This document shows, piece after piece, positions 18,002-29,900 of a stretch of 50,411 bases of DNA. The stretch spans positions 1 through 50,411 of IMG/VR virus record IMGVR_UViG_3300010160_000064. The stretch is one strand, 5' to 3'. The notes beneath the pieces were generated by a model. The model had not been told where the DNA came from. It did no database searches and was given only the letters and a program-made list of their open reading frames with translations. Made by a program: the position numbers and the translations under genes. Within the stretch, counting starts at the first letter, position 1. Every line of letters starts with the position of its first letter. Origin of the DNA: a virus.

Positions 18002-21000
18002 TTAGATTCCTGTTCCTGCCGGTAATGCTAATGCGCGAATATCTGTTAGGAATGGAACAATGGTATTATCACTTGTTGCCAAAACTACCTTGATTGCAAA
18101 TTGGATGAATGAATTATACGTCTGGCCTGTTGTGGAATTGGTGTAACTTATACTGTTATCAGCTTGATTACTTGCAAAAATTCCAGGAGCACACTCATAT
18201 TCATATAGGTCAGTCCTAGATTTGGAGTATGTATTTGGATTTTGGAGAGTGGTCATTAATTGCCAATTTCCAGATTCAAATGTTGAAGTATCGTCAGCGT
18301 TTAGAATTTTGTAGTAAACATAAACAGCTGTCCCAGGTGGTTTATAAGCTGTATAGTATACACGCAAATCACCTGAATCATTTCCTGGTGCAAGTACAAC
18401 TTTCTTTGTGAAGTATTTTGCAATTGAATTACCACCTGAAGGTGAGGTTTCACCTGCAACAGTTATAACAACATTTGCATTTCCGCCGCGAGTTGCAGCA
18501 TCGGAAATTGTAATTGTTGGTGTGTTAATGTAACCAGCTCCTGATGTGATGGTATAAACTGAAGTAATTGCACCATTTGCATTTGCAGTAAATCCTAATG
18601 ATGCAGTATTGGAACCAATATCAGGACTTGAAATTGATATTGTTGTTGTATTAACATTATAACCATAACCTGGATTGCTAATTGAAATAATGTTATTACC
18701 AATACCCATGTTGTTAATGTTATAGGAAACAGTATACAGTGTAAGACCATCATCGGAAATGATTGGAGACACATCGGAATCATTTGTAACTAATGATGCA
18801 TACAAAGAGAATGAACTATTTGAGGATCTCAATAGGACTCTTTCTCCATTACCATCGGACAGATAAATGTCTTCATATGTGGGACTTCCTAATTTTCCAG
18901 GATTGACTGATTTAACACCTGTCGGAACATTTCCGGTACTTAATGTTGTAGCATATGTATAATTAATATCAGTTCCTGAAGGTGTGAAATCTGTTGTAGT
19001 GATGTTTAATGCATGATAATTTTTATCTAGTGAATAGTTTCCAAATAGGTTTGAAGCACTATTTGCATCTAACTTATTCAAAATTTCTTGACTTCCCATT
19101 TTTCTATATGGTAGATTTTTAGGAATAATAAAAGGTATTGAAACTCTGTCAGTTGAGAATACACATTTTTCCATAACAAACATCATAGATTTAGTTTGGT
19201 CTGCTGACCATGTTATACTATTTTGTGATTCAAATAGAGAACCAATATAAGGTGAAGCCGTAATTTTTGTCGGACTGGCTGGATTTGGATCAGACACTTT
19301 AGCCTTCGCTGTAGAAGGTATAGCAATTTGATTTTGTTGACCGTAATAAACCAAATAATCTTTCGAAGAAGATTTTACAATGAAAGCATACATAACACCC
19401 GATTGAATATAAACAGGTGCAGGGAAAATAAATTCAGTATAAGAAGATGGATCCAAATAATGTGGTGTAGTTGAAACATTAACCTTACTTGGTTCTAGGT
19501 ATACAGTTGAATAGTCCAACGTATCTCCTGTTGGATAACCATTAAGTGTGGGAACAACAGTAAGTCTGACTGGAGAATTATCTGTAGCTTTTGAATAGAA
19601 AAATAATTTAACTGAATATAAGAAAATTCCATTAGGATAATTTTCTTTAGAAACAATAAAAGTCTGGGCAAGTGGATCTGAATTCTGTGGCGGCGGTGGC
19701 GCTGGTGGTGGCGGCGGCGGTGGAGGCGTCAAGTCCCAACTTCTTGTGGTGCTACTTCTATTTGAACTAATAAATTGATTTGATAACTCACTCACCTGTG
19801 TAAACACTGAGCTGGATGAATCTAATGAAGGTGCAAAATTTACTTGTTGTGATACTGTCGATAAACCGGAAGCAACAAATGTAGCTTCAGCTATTGTTGT
19901 TGCGGTTGATGGCTGAGTTGCAACAGTTCTGTTATCTATACGAAACACTCTGCTACCTGTTTTGAATACTCCAGGTGGTATATTGAAAACAGCAACAAAA
20001 TTACCAGCTTCATCTGTGGATGGTTTAGCTAGTGAAGTTCCTGCTTGAACTGCAGCATTAATTTTACTTAAATTACCACTAATTGAATAAACAGAAGTTA
20101 TATCTCCACCTATTTGTGAATTTGTTCCTAATGATAAATTAACAGGTGTGGATAATGTGACTAATTTTGTTGCGTTACTGTAGGCGGTAATAGTTGAATT
20201 GAATGTCTGAGTTTTACTGTAATATCTGTTATTGAATATATAAACATATTTTGAAGTTACACTTATAGTTGAGCCTACATAATAATCTGAAATATTGGAC
20301 GCAGTTGATGGATCTAATCTTAATTGTGTGGCATCAATGAACCATTCACCACCACCAGGCAATATAGATTTTGTACCTGCATTTACATATGAGATTGGTG
20401 GATTGATTGTTGAATAAACAATATTACTTCCAGAATCTTTGATCGTCATACCAAAAGCTGAGGTTGTTGTACCTGAACTTGTCGCAGAAAAACCAATTCT
20501 TACTGTAGCTGGAGCAGTTGCGACTGTATATGTGAATGTTGTCGTAGATGCGGGTGTGCTTGATAAGGATGCACCAATACTTGTTCCATTTGCATAAACA
20601 AAAGCGCTGCCAGATGCACCAACTTCTATGGTATATGTTCCTGCCGTTGTGAATGTTACCGGCGAAGTGAAATTAAATGTTGTTCCGTTAGTTGCATCAC
20701 CCCAAATACCATAATTGTTAAGTAGAGTTGAATAGTTTTGTACTACTGGTGTTCCATATAATTGAGTTGTTGTTCCACTATTTAATGTGTTAGACCAACC
20801 TCCTCCAACACCACTGATTGATCCTGATTGACTTATGTTTACTATTGCTCCAGCCGGCACGGTTCCTGATGCAGAAGAAGAAACATAATTACCACTAACG
20901 TCGAAAAATGCATTTCTTAATATTGTTGATCCTACTGCATTTGGTGCGCCAACTATATCTGCAACATATAAACGAACTTTTGATGTATTTGGATAATAAT

Positions 21001-24000
21001 ATACGTTAATTACTCGAGCAACTGGATAAAAAACATTTGCTATGTAGAAACCAACAATATCATCTTTGTTGAATGTTCCAGATACAGCAGTTAATTCGAT
21101 GGTATTTGGATTAGACAAATATTTAGATACATCTACACCATCAAAATATGTTGATACATTTGAATTAACTAACATATTTGTTGCACTAATAACAATTCTT
21201 TGACTTCTAATGTATGGTAATATTGCAACATTTGTCAAATAACCATTATTCATTGCAAAAGTTGAAGATGATGGATTATAAGCACCTGAAAGAGTATTTT
21301 TTATCTGATTAACATAAGTGTCGGTTACTATGGTTGTTGTTGCTGACCCCACAACTTGATTTCCTGTTGTACTTGTTGATGTAGTGCTTTTAAAGGTTGT
21401 TGTTCCTGGTATTGTTTGATAGTCACCTGAACTTAATAAGTTAACGCCATTACTGGATTGATAAACTTGGAAATTAGGATCAGTTATTAGAATTGCAGGA
21501 GATTCGTTGTTATCTACCCAATTATCCATTGGAGGATTTAAATTTAGAATACCTTCAGTTACTGAAACATTGAAAGGATTAACCGAAACTGTACTGCTTG
21601 CAAGTGGTTGATATGCAACATTTTCAGTTGTAAATGGTAATGTGAATAGATTAGTTTGAGCATTATTGATGCCACTAATGCTATAACTGCCTGTATTTGC
21701 TATCGTACCTAAACCAGCAAGAACGACAGGATTTTGTAATTGAAAATTTTCAACAGTTTGCAACGCCGACATTTGATTTTTGCGTACATTAATGTTTGCA
21801 GCGTAGTCTGGATTATAAGTATCTGCTGTTCCAAATGATGAAAAATCATCAACTAAAATACCATTTTTAAATCTATTCAAACCATTAGCATCAGGAATTT
21901 GTTGAGAACTTGCTTTCGATTCTAAAATACTTAAAGATGTATAGTATTCCAAATTATTAATACGGGTTTCTAAATCTGTAATGTCTTCTTTAGCCCAACG
22001 CTTGTGAATAATCTTATTAATAGATAGGTTAGAAATTGTACCTGGAGTACCTTCACCTGGAACAAAAGCTGTATAAGCGTCATGTGAGAGATTTGCTATT
22101 ACTAGAGAACCGGCAGGTTGATTTGGAAAAGAAGGATTGACAGAAGGTGTTCCTTGAATAATATTGAAACTCTTATCTTTTGTTAATACCAATTTATCTT
22201 TTCTAGCCAAATAATATTGATAGAATCCTGAAAAATTTGATAAATTATTCGGTATTAACATACCAATATCATTACTGGAAGTTTGAGATCCTGAATATTC
22301 CCAAATATAGGCAGTCTGGCTATTTACACGGCAAGGCCTGAAATCAATACAATCACCTAATGTATATTTAACACCGTCATTAGCTGTGTATGTTCCAATT
22401 TGTGCATAAGCTTCAGCTGAACTCGATACGCCACCGTATGTTGATCCTGAAGTATTGTATGATTGAATGCTAAAGTAACCATCACCAGATGAAGCTTGAC
22501 TATGTGAATAGTAGTCCACAACAACTAAGATGTTGCCTACTGGGCGAGGTGCACCTGGAATTAATGATACAGATGCATGGTCATAAAAATTGTCTCTTTG
22601 GCCGTTGTCTAATTTATAGTAGGAAGTAACATCTGTGTAATTTGACAATGAACCAGTTGGGTTTGTTCCTGCTACACCCGAATCAAAAACTTTTGTAATT
22701 TTCTTAACGTCATTTACATATAAAGATATTTTTCCAGTTGTGGTAACATCTGAATTTTTAATTGTAATTTGACCTTTTGTTAAGTCCTGATAAGAATTTG
22801 TACCCGCAATTGATGCGAGTGTACCAACAATTGTGGTATTTCCTGTAACTAAACTCTTAGATTTTAAAACATAACTCGAAGAATCACCACTACTCACTTG
22901 AACTTGTGCGATAATTGTAACATTTTTATTTGTTCCAACGCCTGATCCAACAGTGAAGGTTGCTGTGGTTTTATCGCCTGAAATGGAAATTGTATTACCT
23001 GATGTGGTAAAATCCATAACACTTCCTGTTGAATTATCAATAACCATGAACAGTTGTTGAGCTGATGAACTGTCTAAGGTTCCAGAACCTGTAAATTTTA
23101 ATGGATTGCTTGCATTTCCGGAAGTAGATTGTAGCGTTAATGTTGTACCAGTAAATGTTTTTGATCGGTATACTCTTTGTGTGTAATATGATGTTGTAAT
23201 CAACTGAGCAACATAAGGATATCCAATTTGATATATTACTTCAGGTGATACTTGAGAGAATAATATTGTTTGAGAATTTGCAAGGCCGTTAACTTTTCCA
23301 CTGGTGGAGTTAATATTAACATTTGCAGTTGTTGCATATGAACCTGAACCTGCGGTTTTAATAATAGACTCAACATCAGTGCCTCTGAATATTAATGAAA
23401 ATATTGAACTTGCTGTAGGTGAAACTGTAAACGGATAATCAACAGTTGCTGTTTTGGTGGAACCATTATAACTAACAATATTTCTAACATCAATTAGACC
23501 ACCTGTATTCATACTGACGGTCATATCATAATATGCATTTGCAACAGGTGAAAAAGAACCAGTTGTATCTGTAATGGTAAATGTATTTGTGGTACCTGAA
23601 GTAACATTTCCGGTTAATTTGTTTGCGGAAAAATCTGAAATATATGCATTGTAAACATAAGATTTTGTATTTGTTCCAGTTCCTGAAGCGTATTTTAGAT
23701 TGCGAATAAAAGCTGTACCCGCCAAAGTGGCTGAATAAGTTTTGGTATTGGTCGAAATGACGTTAGCTGCAGGAACACAATGCAAATCAACTTGCGGCAT
23801 TGTTGAAATGTCGAAAACGCCATTTGCAGTATCGACAACAAAATAATTTCCATAATCAATAAAGACGGGATTATTACTAATATTTGCAACAGATTGAGCT
23901 CTGTCGTTTGTTAATTTAATATCAGATTGGCTCTCAACTCTATAACCGTGAACATATGCAACACCTTTACTAATGTTTAAATCATATTCCGTTGGTGATA

Positions 24001-24973
24001 TTGAGTTTGCTGATGGTGTCAGTTTAAAATCATTAACGATATAATCACCGTTTGTTTCATAATCACGTTTTGCAAAGTAATCATCGATGGTTGAATATAC
24101 TGTACCATCAACTTGTTTTGAGATTTTACCATTTTCAATACGAACCAATTCAATAAAATTGTCATCATTACCTAGTGTTAATGGCAGTGTTACGAGTGTT
24201 AAGGTAATAACATAACGGTCTGCACCTGGCGCTTGATAATTTGAAGCACCAACCGCCGGATCTAATAGAGAAGAATCATTTATATAATCATAAATTGTTT
24301 CTGTAATTTGCAGACCAATTCTATAAGATGGTGTATTATCATATTTGTTTAGTATGATTGTTTGTGGATCAACTTGAACAAAATTACCAATTGAATATTT
24401 AATACCTGTGGTGTCTGAAACGGAATAACCATTAACTACATAGAAAACACCACTAGAAATTGAGGCAACAGAAGATGATCCTGTTGATATATTTGTTGTT
24501 GTAGATGTTATAACAGAAGCGAAATATGTTGGACCACTTGCTGTTGTAAGAACAACTTCATCTGTAAATTTAGCACCCGACAGATATGATATGATTAATG
24601 TTGGAGGATCACCAGCAACGGAACCACTGGCTGTTGACTCGGATGTGGCTAAAACTCTAGCGAGAATTGTTCCACTTGCATCTTGAATTAATTGACCTGC
24701 AAAATTTTCTGCAACAACAGTTATTCCATTATATGTGTTATTCAATTTAATAAAATAACAATTTTGGTTAACCGTTACTTGGCCACCAGAAACTGGAGTA
24801 TTTGTGGAAAAGATCGATGATGCAAAATTTGAAATTTGATTTTGCAGAATGGTTTGAGATTGCGTTAATTCACGAGCTTGGACCGCAGAACCTGGTTTGA
24901 AAAGTATACGGTGAAAGTTTTTTGATGGATCAAAATCGTCAAAATATGGGCTAACATTGAAATTTAAAGACAT
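18002..24973 (-). CDS. DUF4815-type giant virion structural protein, 2323 residues
   Basis: The N-terminus (MSLNFNVSPYFDDFDPSKNF ... AVQARELTQSQTILQNQ) is the signature I know from DUF4815 proteins, large virion proteins of T4-like phages from aquatic bacteria. The body is beta-rich. A poly-proline hinge (TPPPPPPPPAPPPPQ, about residues 1746-1762) is followed by a domain starting SDPLAQTFIV, which also recurs in this family. The second half holds further beta domains (for example VRLTVVPTLNGYPTGD). The length is large for the family as I know it, probably through extra beta domains. A clear AAAGGA ribosome site precedes the ATG. It lies between the gp8-like wedge gene and the fibres, consistent with a baseplate-peripheral protein or fibre connector; the precise role is unknown. 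Confidence 0.88.
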   Translation of the reverse strand: MSLNFNVSPYFDDFDPSKNFHRILFKPGSAVQARELTQSQTILQNQISNFASSIFSTNTPVSGGQVTVNQNCYFIKLNNTYNGITVVAENFAGQLIQDASGTILARVLATSESTASGSVAGDPPTLIISYLSGAKFTDEVVLTTASGPTYFASVITSTTTNISTGSSSVASISSGVFYVVNGYSVSDTTGIKYSIGNFVQVDPQTIILNKYDNTPSYRIGLQITETIYDYINDSSLLDPAVGASNYQAPGADRYVITLTLVTLPLTLGNDDNFIELVRIENGKISKQVDGTVYSTIDDYFAKRDYETNGDYIVNDFKLTPSANSISPTEYDLNISKGVAYVHGYRVESQSDIKLTNDRAQSVANISNNPVFIDYGNYFVVDTANGVFDISTMPQVDLHCVPAANVISTNTKTYSATLAGTAFIRNLKYASGTGTNTKSYVYNAYISDFSANKLTGNVTSGTTNTFTITDTTGSFSPVANAYYDMTVSMNTGGLIDVRNIVSYNGSTKTATVDYPFTVSPTASSIFSLIFRGTDVESIIKTAGSGSYATTANVNINSTSGKVNGLANSQTILFSQVSPEVIYQIGYPYVAQLITTSYYTQRVYRSKTFTGTTLTLQSTSGNASNPLKFTGSGTLDSSSAQQLFMVIDNSTGSVMDFTTSGNTISISGDKTTATFTVGSGVGTNKNVTIIAQVQVSSGDSSSYVLKSKSLVTGNTTIVGTLASIAGTNSYQDLTKGQITIKNSDVTTTGKISLYVNDVKKITKVFDSGVAGTNPTGSLSNYTDVTSYYKLDNGQRDNFYDHASVSLIPGAPRPVGNILVVVDYYSHSQASSGDGYFSIQSYNTSGSTYGGVSSSAEAYAQIGTYTANDGVKYTLGDCIDFRPCRVNSQTAYIWEYSGSQTSSNDIGMLIPNNLSNFSGFYQYYLARKDKLVLTKDKSFNIIQGTPSVNPSFPNQPAGSLVIANLSHDAYTAFVPGEGTPGTISNLSINKIIHKRWAKEDITDLETRINNLEYYTSLSILESKASSQQIPDANGLNRFKNGILVDDFSSFGTADTYNPDYAANINVRKNQMSALQTVENFQLQNPVVLAGLGTIANTGSYSISGINNAQTNLFTLPFTTENVAYQPLASSTVSVNPFNVSVTEGILNLNPPMDNWVDNNESPAILITDPNFQVYQSSNGVNLLSSGDYQTIPGTTTFKSTTSTSTTGNQVVGSATTTIVTDTYVNQIKNTLSGAYNPSSSTFAMNNGYLTNVAILPYIRSQRIVISATNMLVNSNVSTYFDGVDVSKYLSNPNTIELTAVSGTFNKDDIVGFYIANVFYPVARVINVYYYPNTSKVRLYVADIVGAPNAVGSTILRNAFFDVSGNYVSSSASGTVPAGAIVNISQSGSISGVGGGWSNTLNSGTTTQLYGTPVVQNYSTLLNNYGIWGDATNGTTFNFTSPVTFTTAGTYTIEVGASGSAFVYANGTSIGASLSSTPASTTTFTYTVATAPATVRIGFSATSSGTTTSAFGMTIKDSGSNIVYSTINPPISYVNAGTKSILPGGGEWFIDATQLRLDPSTASNISDYYVGSTISVTSKYVYIFNNRYYSKTQTFNSTITAYSNATKLVTLSTPVNLSLGTNSQIGGDITSVYSISGNLSKINAAVQAGTSLAKPSTDEAGNFVAVFNIPPGVFKTGSRVFRIDNRTVATQPSTATTIAEATFVASGLSTVSQQVNFAPSLDSSSSVFTQVSELSNQFISSNRSSTTRSWDLTPPPPPPPPAPPPPQNSDPLAQTFIVSKENYPNGIFLYSVKLFFYSKATDNSPVRLTVVPTLNGYPTGDTLDYSTVYLEPSKVNVSTTPHYLDPSSYTEFIFPAPVYIQSGVMYAFIVKSSSKDYLVYYGQQNQIAIPSTAKAKVSDPNPASPTKITASPYIGSLFESQNSITWSADQTKSMMFVMEKCVFSTDRVSIPFIIPKNLPYRKMGSQEILNKLDANSASNLFGNYSLDKNYHALNITTTDFTPSGTDINYTYATTLSTGNVPTGVKSVNPGKLGSPTYEDIYLSDGNGERVLLRSSNSSFSLYASLVTNDSDVSPIISDDGLTLYTVSYNINNMGIGNNIISISNPGYGYNVNTTTISISSPDIGSNTASLGFTANANGAITSVYTITSGAGYINTPTITISDAATRGGNANVVITVAGETSPSGGNSIAKYFTKKVVLAPGNDSGDLRVYYTAYKPPGTAVYVYYKILNADDTSTFESGNWQLMTTLQNPNTYSKSRTDLYEYECAPGIFASNQADNSISYTNSTTGQTYNSFIQFAIKVVLATSDNTIVPFLTDIRALALPAGTGI

Positions 24974-24982
24974 TTTTTTCCT

Positions 24983-26407
24983 TTAGTATCCTAGTACAAA
25001 TTTAAATTGTTCGATGCCATCATTACTTCTTTGAACACCAACTCTATTATCAACATAGGTTATATATCCTGAGAATGGAATGAGAGAAGGTTCAGTTACA
25101 TTGAAAACAACCCTAGAAGCGCCTGTGGTTACACCAAGAATTGTTTGGCCAACAGTATAATTTCCACTTGTATTTATCAACTGTAAAATATTACTTGATG
25201 TGTTAAAATTTAAAACTGTTCCATAGTAAGTTACATTACCATTTGCATCTTTTTGTTGCACAATCTCACCGGATGTATATACATTTCCTTGACCAGAAGA
25301 AAGTAAAAATTGTGTAGTTGTATTATAAATTGCGCCATTTGCTAACACAGGACCTGATGTTCCATAAGTTTGTGGATTGACAAGTATACCAACTTGATGA
25401 TAGTTTACACCAGTTGTAGGTAAAATTCCATTTTCTGTTCCGTTAAATTCAGCTGCGTACATAACATGGTTACATCCCAATTCAGATATTGGATCATATG
25501 CATGTCCCCCTACTGGTGAAATTGGTGCAACTGCTGTTGCTCCTGTGCCTGAGGAAGAAACCACAACCATATTTGCGGAAGTATATGCAGTTATTGTGAC
25601 ATTTGCGTTAGTGTAGTTTTTACCTGAAAAACCAGGTTTTACCACAATATCTTTAATTACACCAGATGTTATTTCAGAACTGGTTATATTAGCAACACAT
25701 CCTGTACCATCTCCGGTGACGGAAACAACAATGAATGTGTTTACTGCATCATAACCTGTACCACCATTTGTTACATTAATTACCTGAATGTCTCCAACAC
25801 CTGCATCAGTCAAGTATGGTTGTGGTGTGTTTACACCGACAGGAATAGGCATCCAAACAGTATCCAAGAAGGTTTTCTTGAGGCCTGCATCAATGGTATA
25901 AATATATTTCCACTTGTATAAGTCATTGCCTTGGTAAATATTATTTGTTCCATATGAACCAGGTTCAAAATATGGTTCAGATGTGGACAAACCACCGTTG
26001 TTATTTGCTAAGCATTTAAATACTTGGTCATATCTATTTTTTACATAAAAATTATACAGTGGAAAGCCATTTGCATCTTTTGCATTCAAATTCACAGTGT
26101 CGGAATAGGCAAAAAAATTCGTGTTATTTTTCCAATTGATTCTTTGGATTACTGGATGAATATTGCTGGAATTTATCAATTTAACCGCAAACATATTCTT
26201 AAATATTTTCTTTAATGATAATTGGTCTTCTTGTGGTTGTGTCGGAGTTTCTACGGAAGATATTGTTGGCCATGTATCTTCTTGGCTAAGAAATATATAA
26301 GTTGAATTAATTGAATCGCCATTAAGTTCTAAGGACGGATTATAATAATCCGTCTTGACTCTGATTACTTTTGCTTGATTTGTAAGAATGTTTTTATTTG
26401 TAGCCAT
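24983..26407 (-). CDS. 8: Baseplate wedge protein, gp8-like
   Basis: The 474-residue product carries the strongly conserved stretch NFYVKNRYDQVFKCLANNNG ... EPYFEPGSYGTNNIY ... DLYKWKYIYTIDAG, which I recognise from gp8-type baseplate wedge proteins of T4-like phages. gp8 sits on the wedge with gp6, gp7 and gp10 in T4. The C-terminal half adds Gly-rich beta repeats (VINVTNGGTGYDAVNTF), a motif type also found in the neighbouring gp7-like and gp6 proteins. A motif AATAAATAAATC lies directly before the ATG with no strong ribosome site. The assignment rests on the conserved middle region and on synteny with gp25, gp6 and the gp7-like gene. Confidence 0.8.
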   Translation of the reverse strand: MATNKNILTNQAKVIRVKTDYYNPSLELNGDSINSTYIFLSQEDTWPTISSVETPTQPQEDQLSLKKIFKNMFAVKLINSSNIHPVIQRINWKNNTNFFAYSDTVNLNAKDANGFPLYNFYVKNRYDQVFKCLANNNGGLSTSEPYFEPGSYGTNNIYQGNDLYKWKYIYTIDAGLKKTFLDTVWMPIPVGVNTPQPYLTDAGVGDIQVINVTNGGTGYDAVNTFIVVSVTGDGTGCVANITSSEITSGVIKDIVVKPGFSGKNYTNANVTITAYTSANMVVVSSSGTGATAVAPISPVGGHAYDPISELGCNHVMYAAEFNGTENGILPTTGVNYHQVGILVNPQTYGTSGPVLANGAIYNTTTQFLLSSGQGNVYTSGEIVQQKDANGNVTYYGTVLNFNTSSNILQLINTSGNYTVGQTILGVTTGASRVVFNVTEPSLIPFSGYITYVDNRVGVQRSNDGIEQFKFVLGY

Positions 26408-26417
26408 GATTTATTTA

Positions 26418-26948
26418 TTATGATTTTACAACAGAAACAAAAGTATTTGCAAGGTCTCCAGCAATACTAAAGTATTTTAAATAGATAGTGTGTCCAGCTG
26501 AGACATTTGTTGAAGTTGTTCCTGTTGTTGAATTATTTGCCAAACAACCGTGTGTCAAACTTTGGGTATTGCCTGCTGTGTTTGTTAACCACACTTCAAC
26601 AACCTTACCTGCAACATAATTTGATAATGTATTTGTTACTGTAGCTGCAAAAGTAGCACGGATCACAGAATCTGTTGCAAAATCGATTGTGATAGCTGTC
26701 TGAGCACCTTGTAAAATTCTAGGTGTAAAAATGAATCCTTTTTGTGGAAATGTATTGCCTGTAATAGTTAAGTTCTTGCTGTTACCAACAACCAATTCAG
26801 TATTCGCAAATAGACCAGCTGCTAATGTTCCAGCAGTATAATGGAATGTTTGTGCAGACGGTATATCAACACCAACAAACAAAGTGTTTGCTGTGTTTGC
26901 ATTGATTGTATTGAATTTAGGTAATTCTGAAATTTTAATTGTTGACAT
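26418..26948 (-). CDS. Small structural protein with STIKISELP N-terminus, 176 residues
   Basis: The product starts MSTIKISELPKFNTINANTANT, a short N-terminal motif I have seen on phage adhesin and head or tail decoration proteins. It continues with a beta-rich domain: FTPRILQGAQTAITIDFATDS, ATVTNTLSNYVAGKVVEVWL, then TIYLKYFSIAGDLANTFVSV. It has no membrane segment or catalytic motif. It sits between the gp7-like and gp8-like wedge genes with gaps of 3 and 10 bases. The context says virion component; the specific role is unknown. Confidence 0.78.
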   Translation of the reverse strand: MSTIKISELPKFNTINANTANTLFVGVDIPSAQTFHYTAGTLAAGLFANTELVVGNSKNLTITGNTFPQKGFIFTPRILQGAQTAITIDFATDSVIRATFAATVTNTLSNYVAGKVVEVWLTNTAGNTQSLTHGCLANNSTTGTTSTNVSAGHTIYLKYFSIAGDLANTFVSVVKS

Positions 26949-26951
26949 TTT

Positions 26952-29900
26952 TTATCCTATTAATAACCATGCGCCTGTTTCTGAAGTTAATATATCACCG
27001 TTTTCTGTTCCTAGTTCCGAGAGATATTGTGTTCCCACTGGTCCAATAATTTGGACTTGATTGTATAATGAAGTTATACTTCTTCCCACTGAAATGTAAC
27101 CGTTTGCACCACTTGTCAGAGGACCACTTAGAGTAGCTGAAGTAAAAGGTGAACCAAATGCTGTTACTGTTTGAGCCACTCCATTAACTGTAATCTTATC
27201 TCCAACACGAATAATATCCTTTACAGGATATGCGGTGTTGCTGTAATGGCCATTGTTGATAATGTTATAACTCCATGTCAATGACTGTATATTTATGACT
27301 TGGTTATTACCATTTGCTGATGAACCGATAGCCACATTAGCAAAATATGTCCAAACATTATCTTCCATTGTTACAGTATTGGATGCATTATCTACCTTAA
27401 CAACTAAACCATGAAAGACATCATTAACTTCTGTTCCGTATGTGAAGACTAATTCTGTAGAATTTGCGGTAATAAAATCTGAAACATTTGCACCATACAA
27501 ATTGTTAAATTTGATAATATTGTTACTTGTACTCGTTGAAGTGCCAGCTGGAATTGTTACGGTAGCAGTATTTCCTGCATAATAACCTAGTGTATATCCT
27601 GTATCCAATGCATATTTTGTCTCAAAGTCCATATTATTATTTGAAGTCATAACAACTCGACCAAGAACTTTTGTTCCAGATGGATGTAATAGGTTTAATA
27701 GTACATCACGATATTTTTCTATCTCTTTTGATAAAGTAATTTGATAGGTATAGTTATTATAATCTTCACTTTGCAATACATCAAACGAACTCGGTTGGCC
27801 CGTTTTGTCTAAGTATTGACCGTTTCCTATGACTAAACCTGACAAGAAAGTTGCATTCGCTTTTGCAAAACCGTCACCGTAAGTAATAACACCGTTAGCT
27901 GAATCAAATCTTTTGTTATCAACTGAGTTATCGAAAGTTGTATTAAAATTATTTGTATAACCTCCAACTAATTTAACTGACGCGCCTTTTGAATCAATTT
28001 TCAAAGGTAATGATTTTTGTGGTATTGAATTATAATTATATACTCTTAGCTGATAGATGCTATTGGTTGCAGGAATGGAATTTTCCAAAACATTAATAGA
28101 GTCTACTAAAGCTGTATATGTTGCTGTATTAGTGTTTGCACCTTGGTAAATAATGTCACCGATTGAAGGAATTATTGAAGGAGAAACATTAGATACAATT
28201 AAATCTTGTACTTTAAGAGATACTTTAGGTGCACCAATATAATCTTCACCGTTTTCTATAATATTAAATGATGTAATTGAACCAACACGATTCAATACTT
28301 GGGAAAATGTTGCGCCTGTTCCTAAAATACTATCAACTGATAATATTGCTGTTCCCAGATAGTATGAATTTGCATTTAACGTATAATTAGAATTAGCAGT
28401 CAATATCATTGAATTAGAATTTACAATAGATTGAACTGTTCCAATAATAATATTAGTATTAGACACCAGTAAAGCACCATTACTAAATTGTGTGGTGAAG
28501 CTTGTTCCGTTTCCTGTAACTACATTGCTTGTGGTCGAAACGGTCACATTACCACCACCTGTTCGGCCAACTACAACTTTAGGTAAATTAAAATAACCCA
28601 TTCCACCTAATGTCATTTTGTTTGTTGAATTGCTTACATAATCAACAGAAATAATTGATCCTGTACCATTGACAGTTACATTCGCAAACGCACCATAACC
28701 GGTACCACCAATAAATACAATCTGGTCATTATTAGAATAACCTGAACCCGGTTTAATAATTTGAATTGGTGCAAGAATTGCCAAGTTTGATAGGGTTGTT
28801 TGAGAGTATACATCGGTAGTATATTCTGAAATTGCTTGAATATCTGGTGGAACTGTGATACCACCACCTTGATTTTGAACAATAACAGAAGATAGTGGAA
28901 ATGTAGAAAAACTACCAAAACTAAATGCATTAACTAAAGTTGTGTTTGCATTTGAAAAAGCTAAATTAGCAAACTGATAAGATTGTTGTGTCCAAAGTCC
29001 TGTGGATGAATTAAAAGTATTTGCACCTGAGCTACCTGCAATGTTACCTAGATAGTGGTATCGTTTTAATTGAATACTATCTTTAGGTATAAATGTCACA
29101 TTTGCAATACCTACAGGATTTAGAGAACCAACAACAATAATAGGTGCTTGCGGACTTGTACCTACCAAATTTGTTATATTGATATAGGTATTTGATCCAC
29201 CCACTTGTGTGTTAGCTTCACTGGTTGTGTAACCATAACCTTCTGTGATAACAGTAACCCTTTGTATGGAACCTGAAGTAACTGAACCAACTTCAACAGT
29301 AGCTCCAAGAGGATTTGCTACATTTGAATTTAATCCACCATAAACAACAACTGGGTCTTTTGTTTGATATGAAAGGCCCCTATTTTTTGGATCAATCTTA
29401 ACTTGACTAATTTGGCCAACAATCTGTGCTGTTAATGTTTCGGATCCTGCTGTTCCTGCCGGTACAATTTCACCGTTCAAGAAATATACAGGCTGATTTG
29501 AAGAATTTACAACTATTACTTTTTCACCTGATTCGAAAAGTCTTTCGATATTTGAAATGAATACTTCAGTTTTAAGACCATCATATATTGCAGATTCAAC
29601 TGTTCCTATAGATTTCGAGGTTTGACCAAACAATCTAAGATTCTGAATGGATAAAAAGTTTTTATCACTGGTCGCCAATTTCAAACTTTTAGAAACATAC
29701 CATTTACCTGAGGAAGCTTTAAGAACGGCGTCTTTTGTGTAGAAAAAATCCACATCAGTATTGTAAAGTGTCCTAAATAAAAACTTATAGGATGCAGGTG
29801 TACCTTTACTTTGATACAATTCCTTTGCTATCTTGATTGCTTTTGTTTTATCTGCCAATATTTCCTGTGGGAAATATGACATAAAATCATTCACATAATA

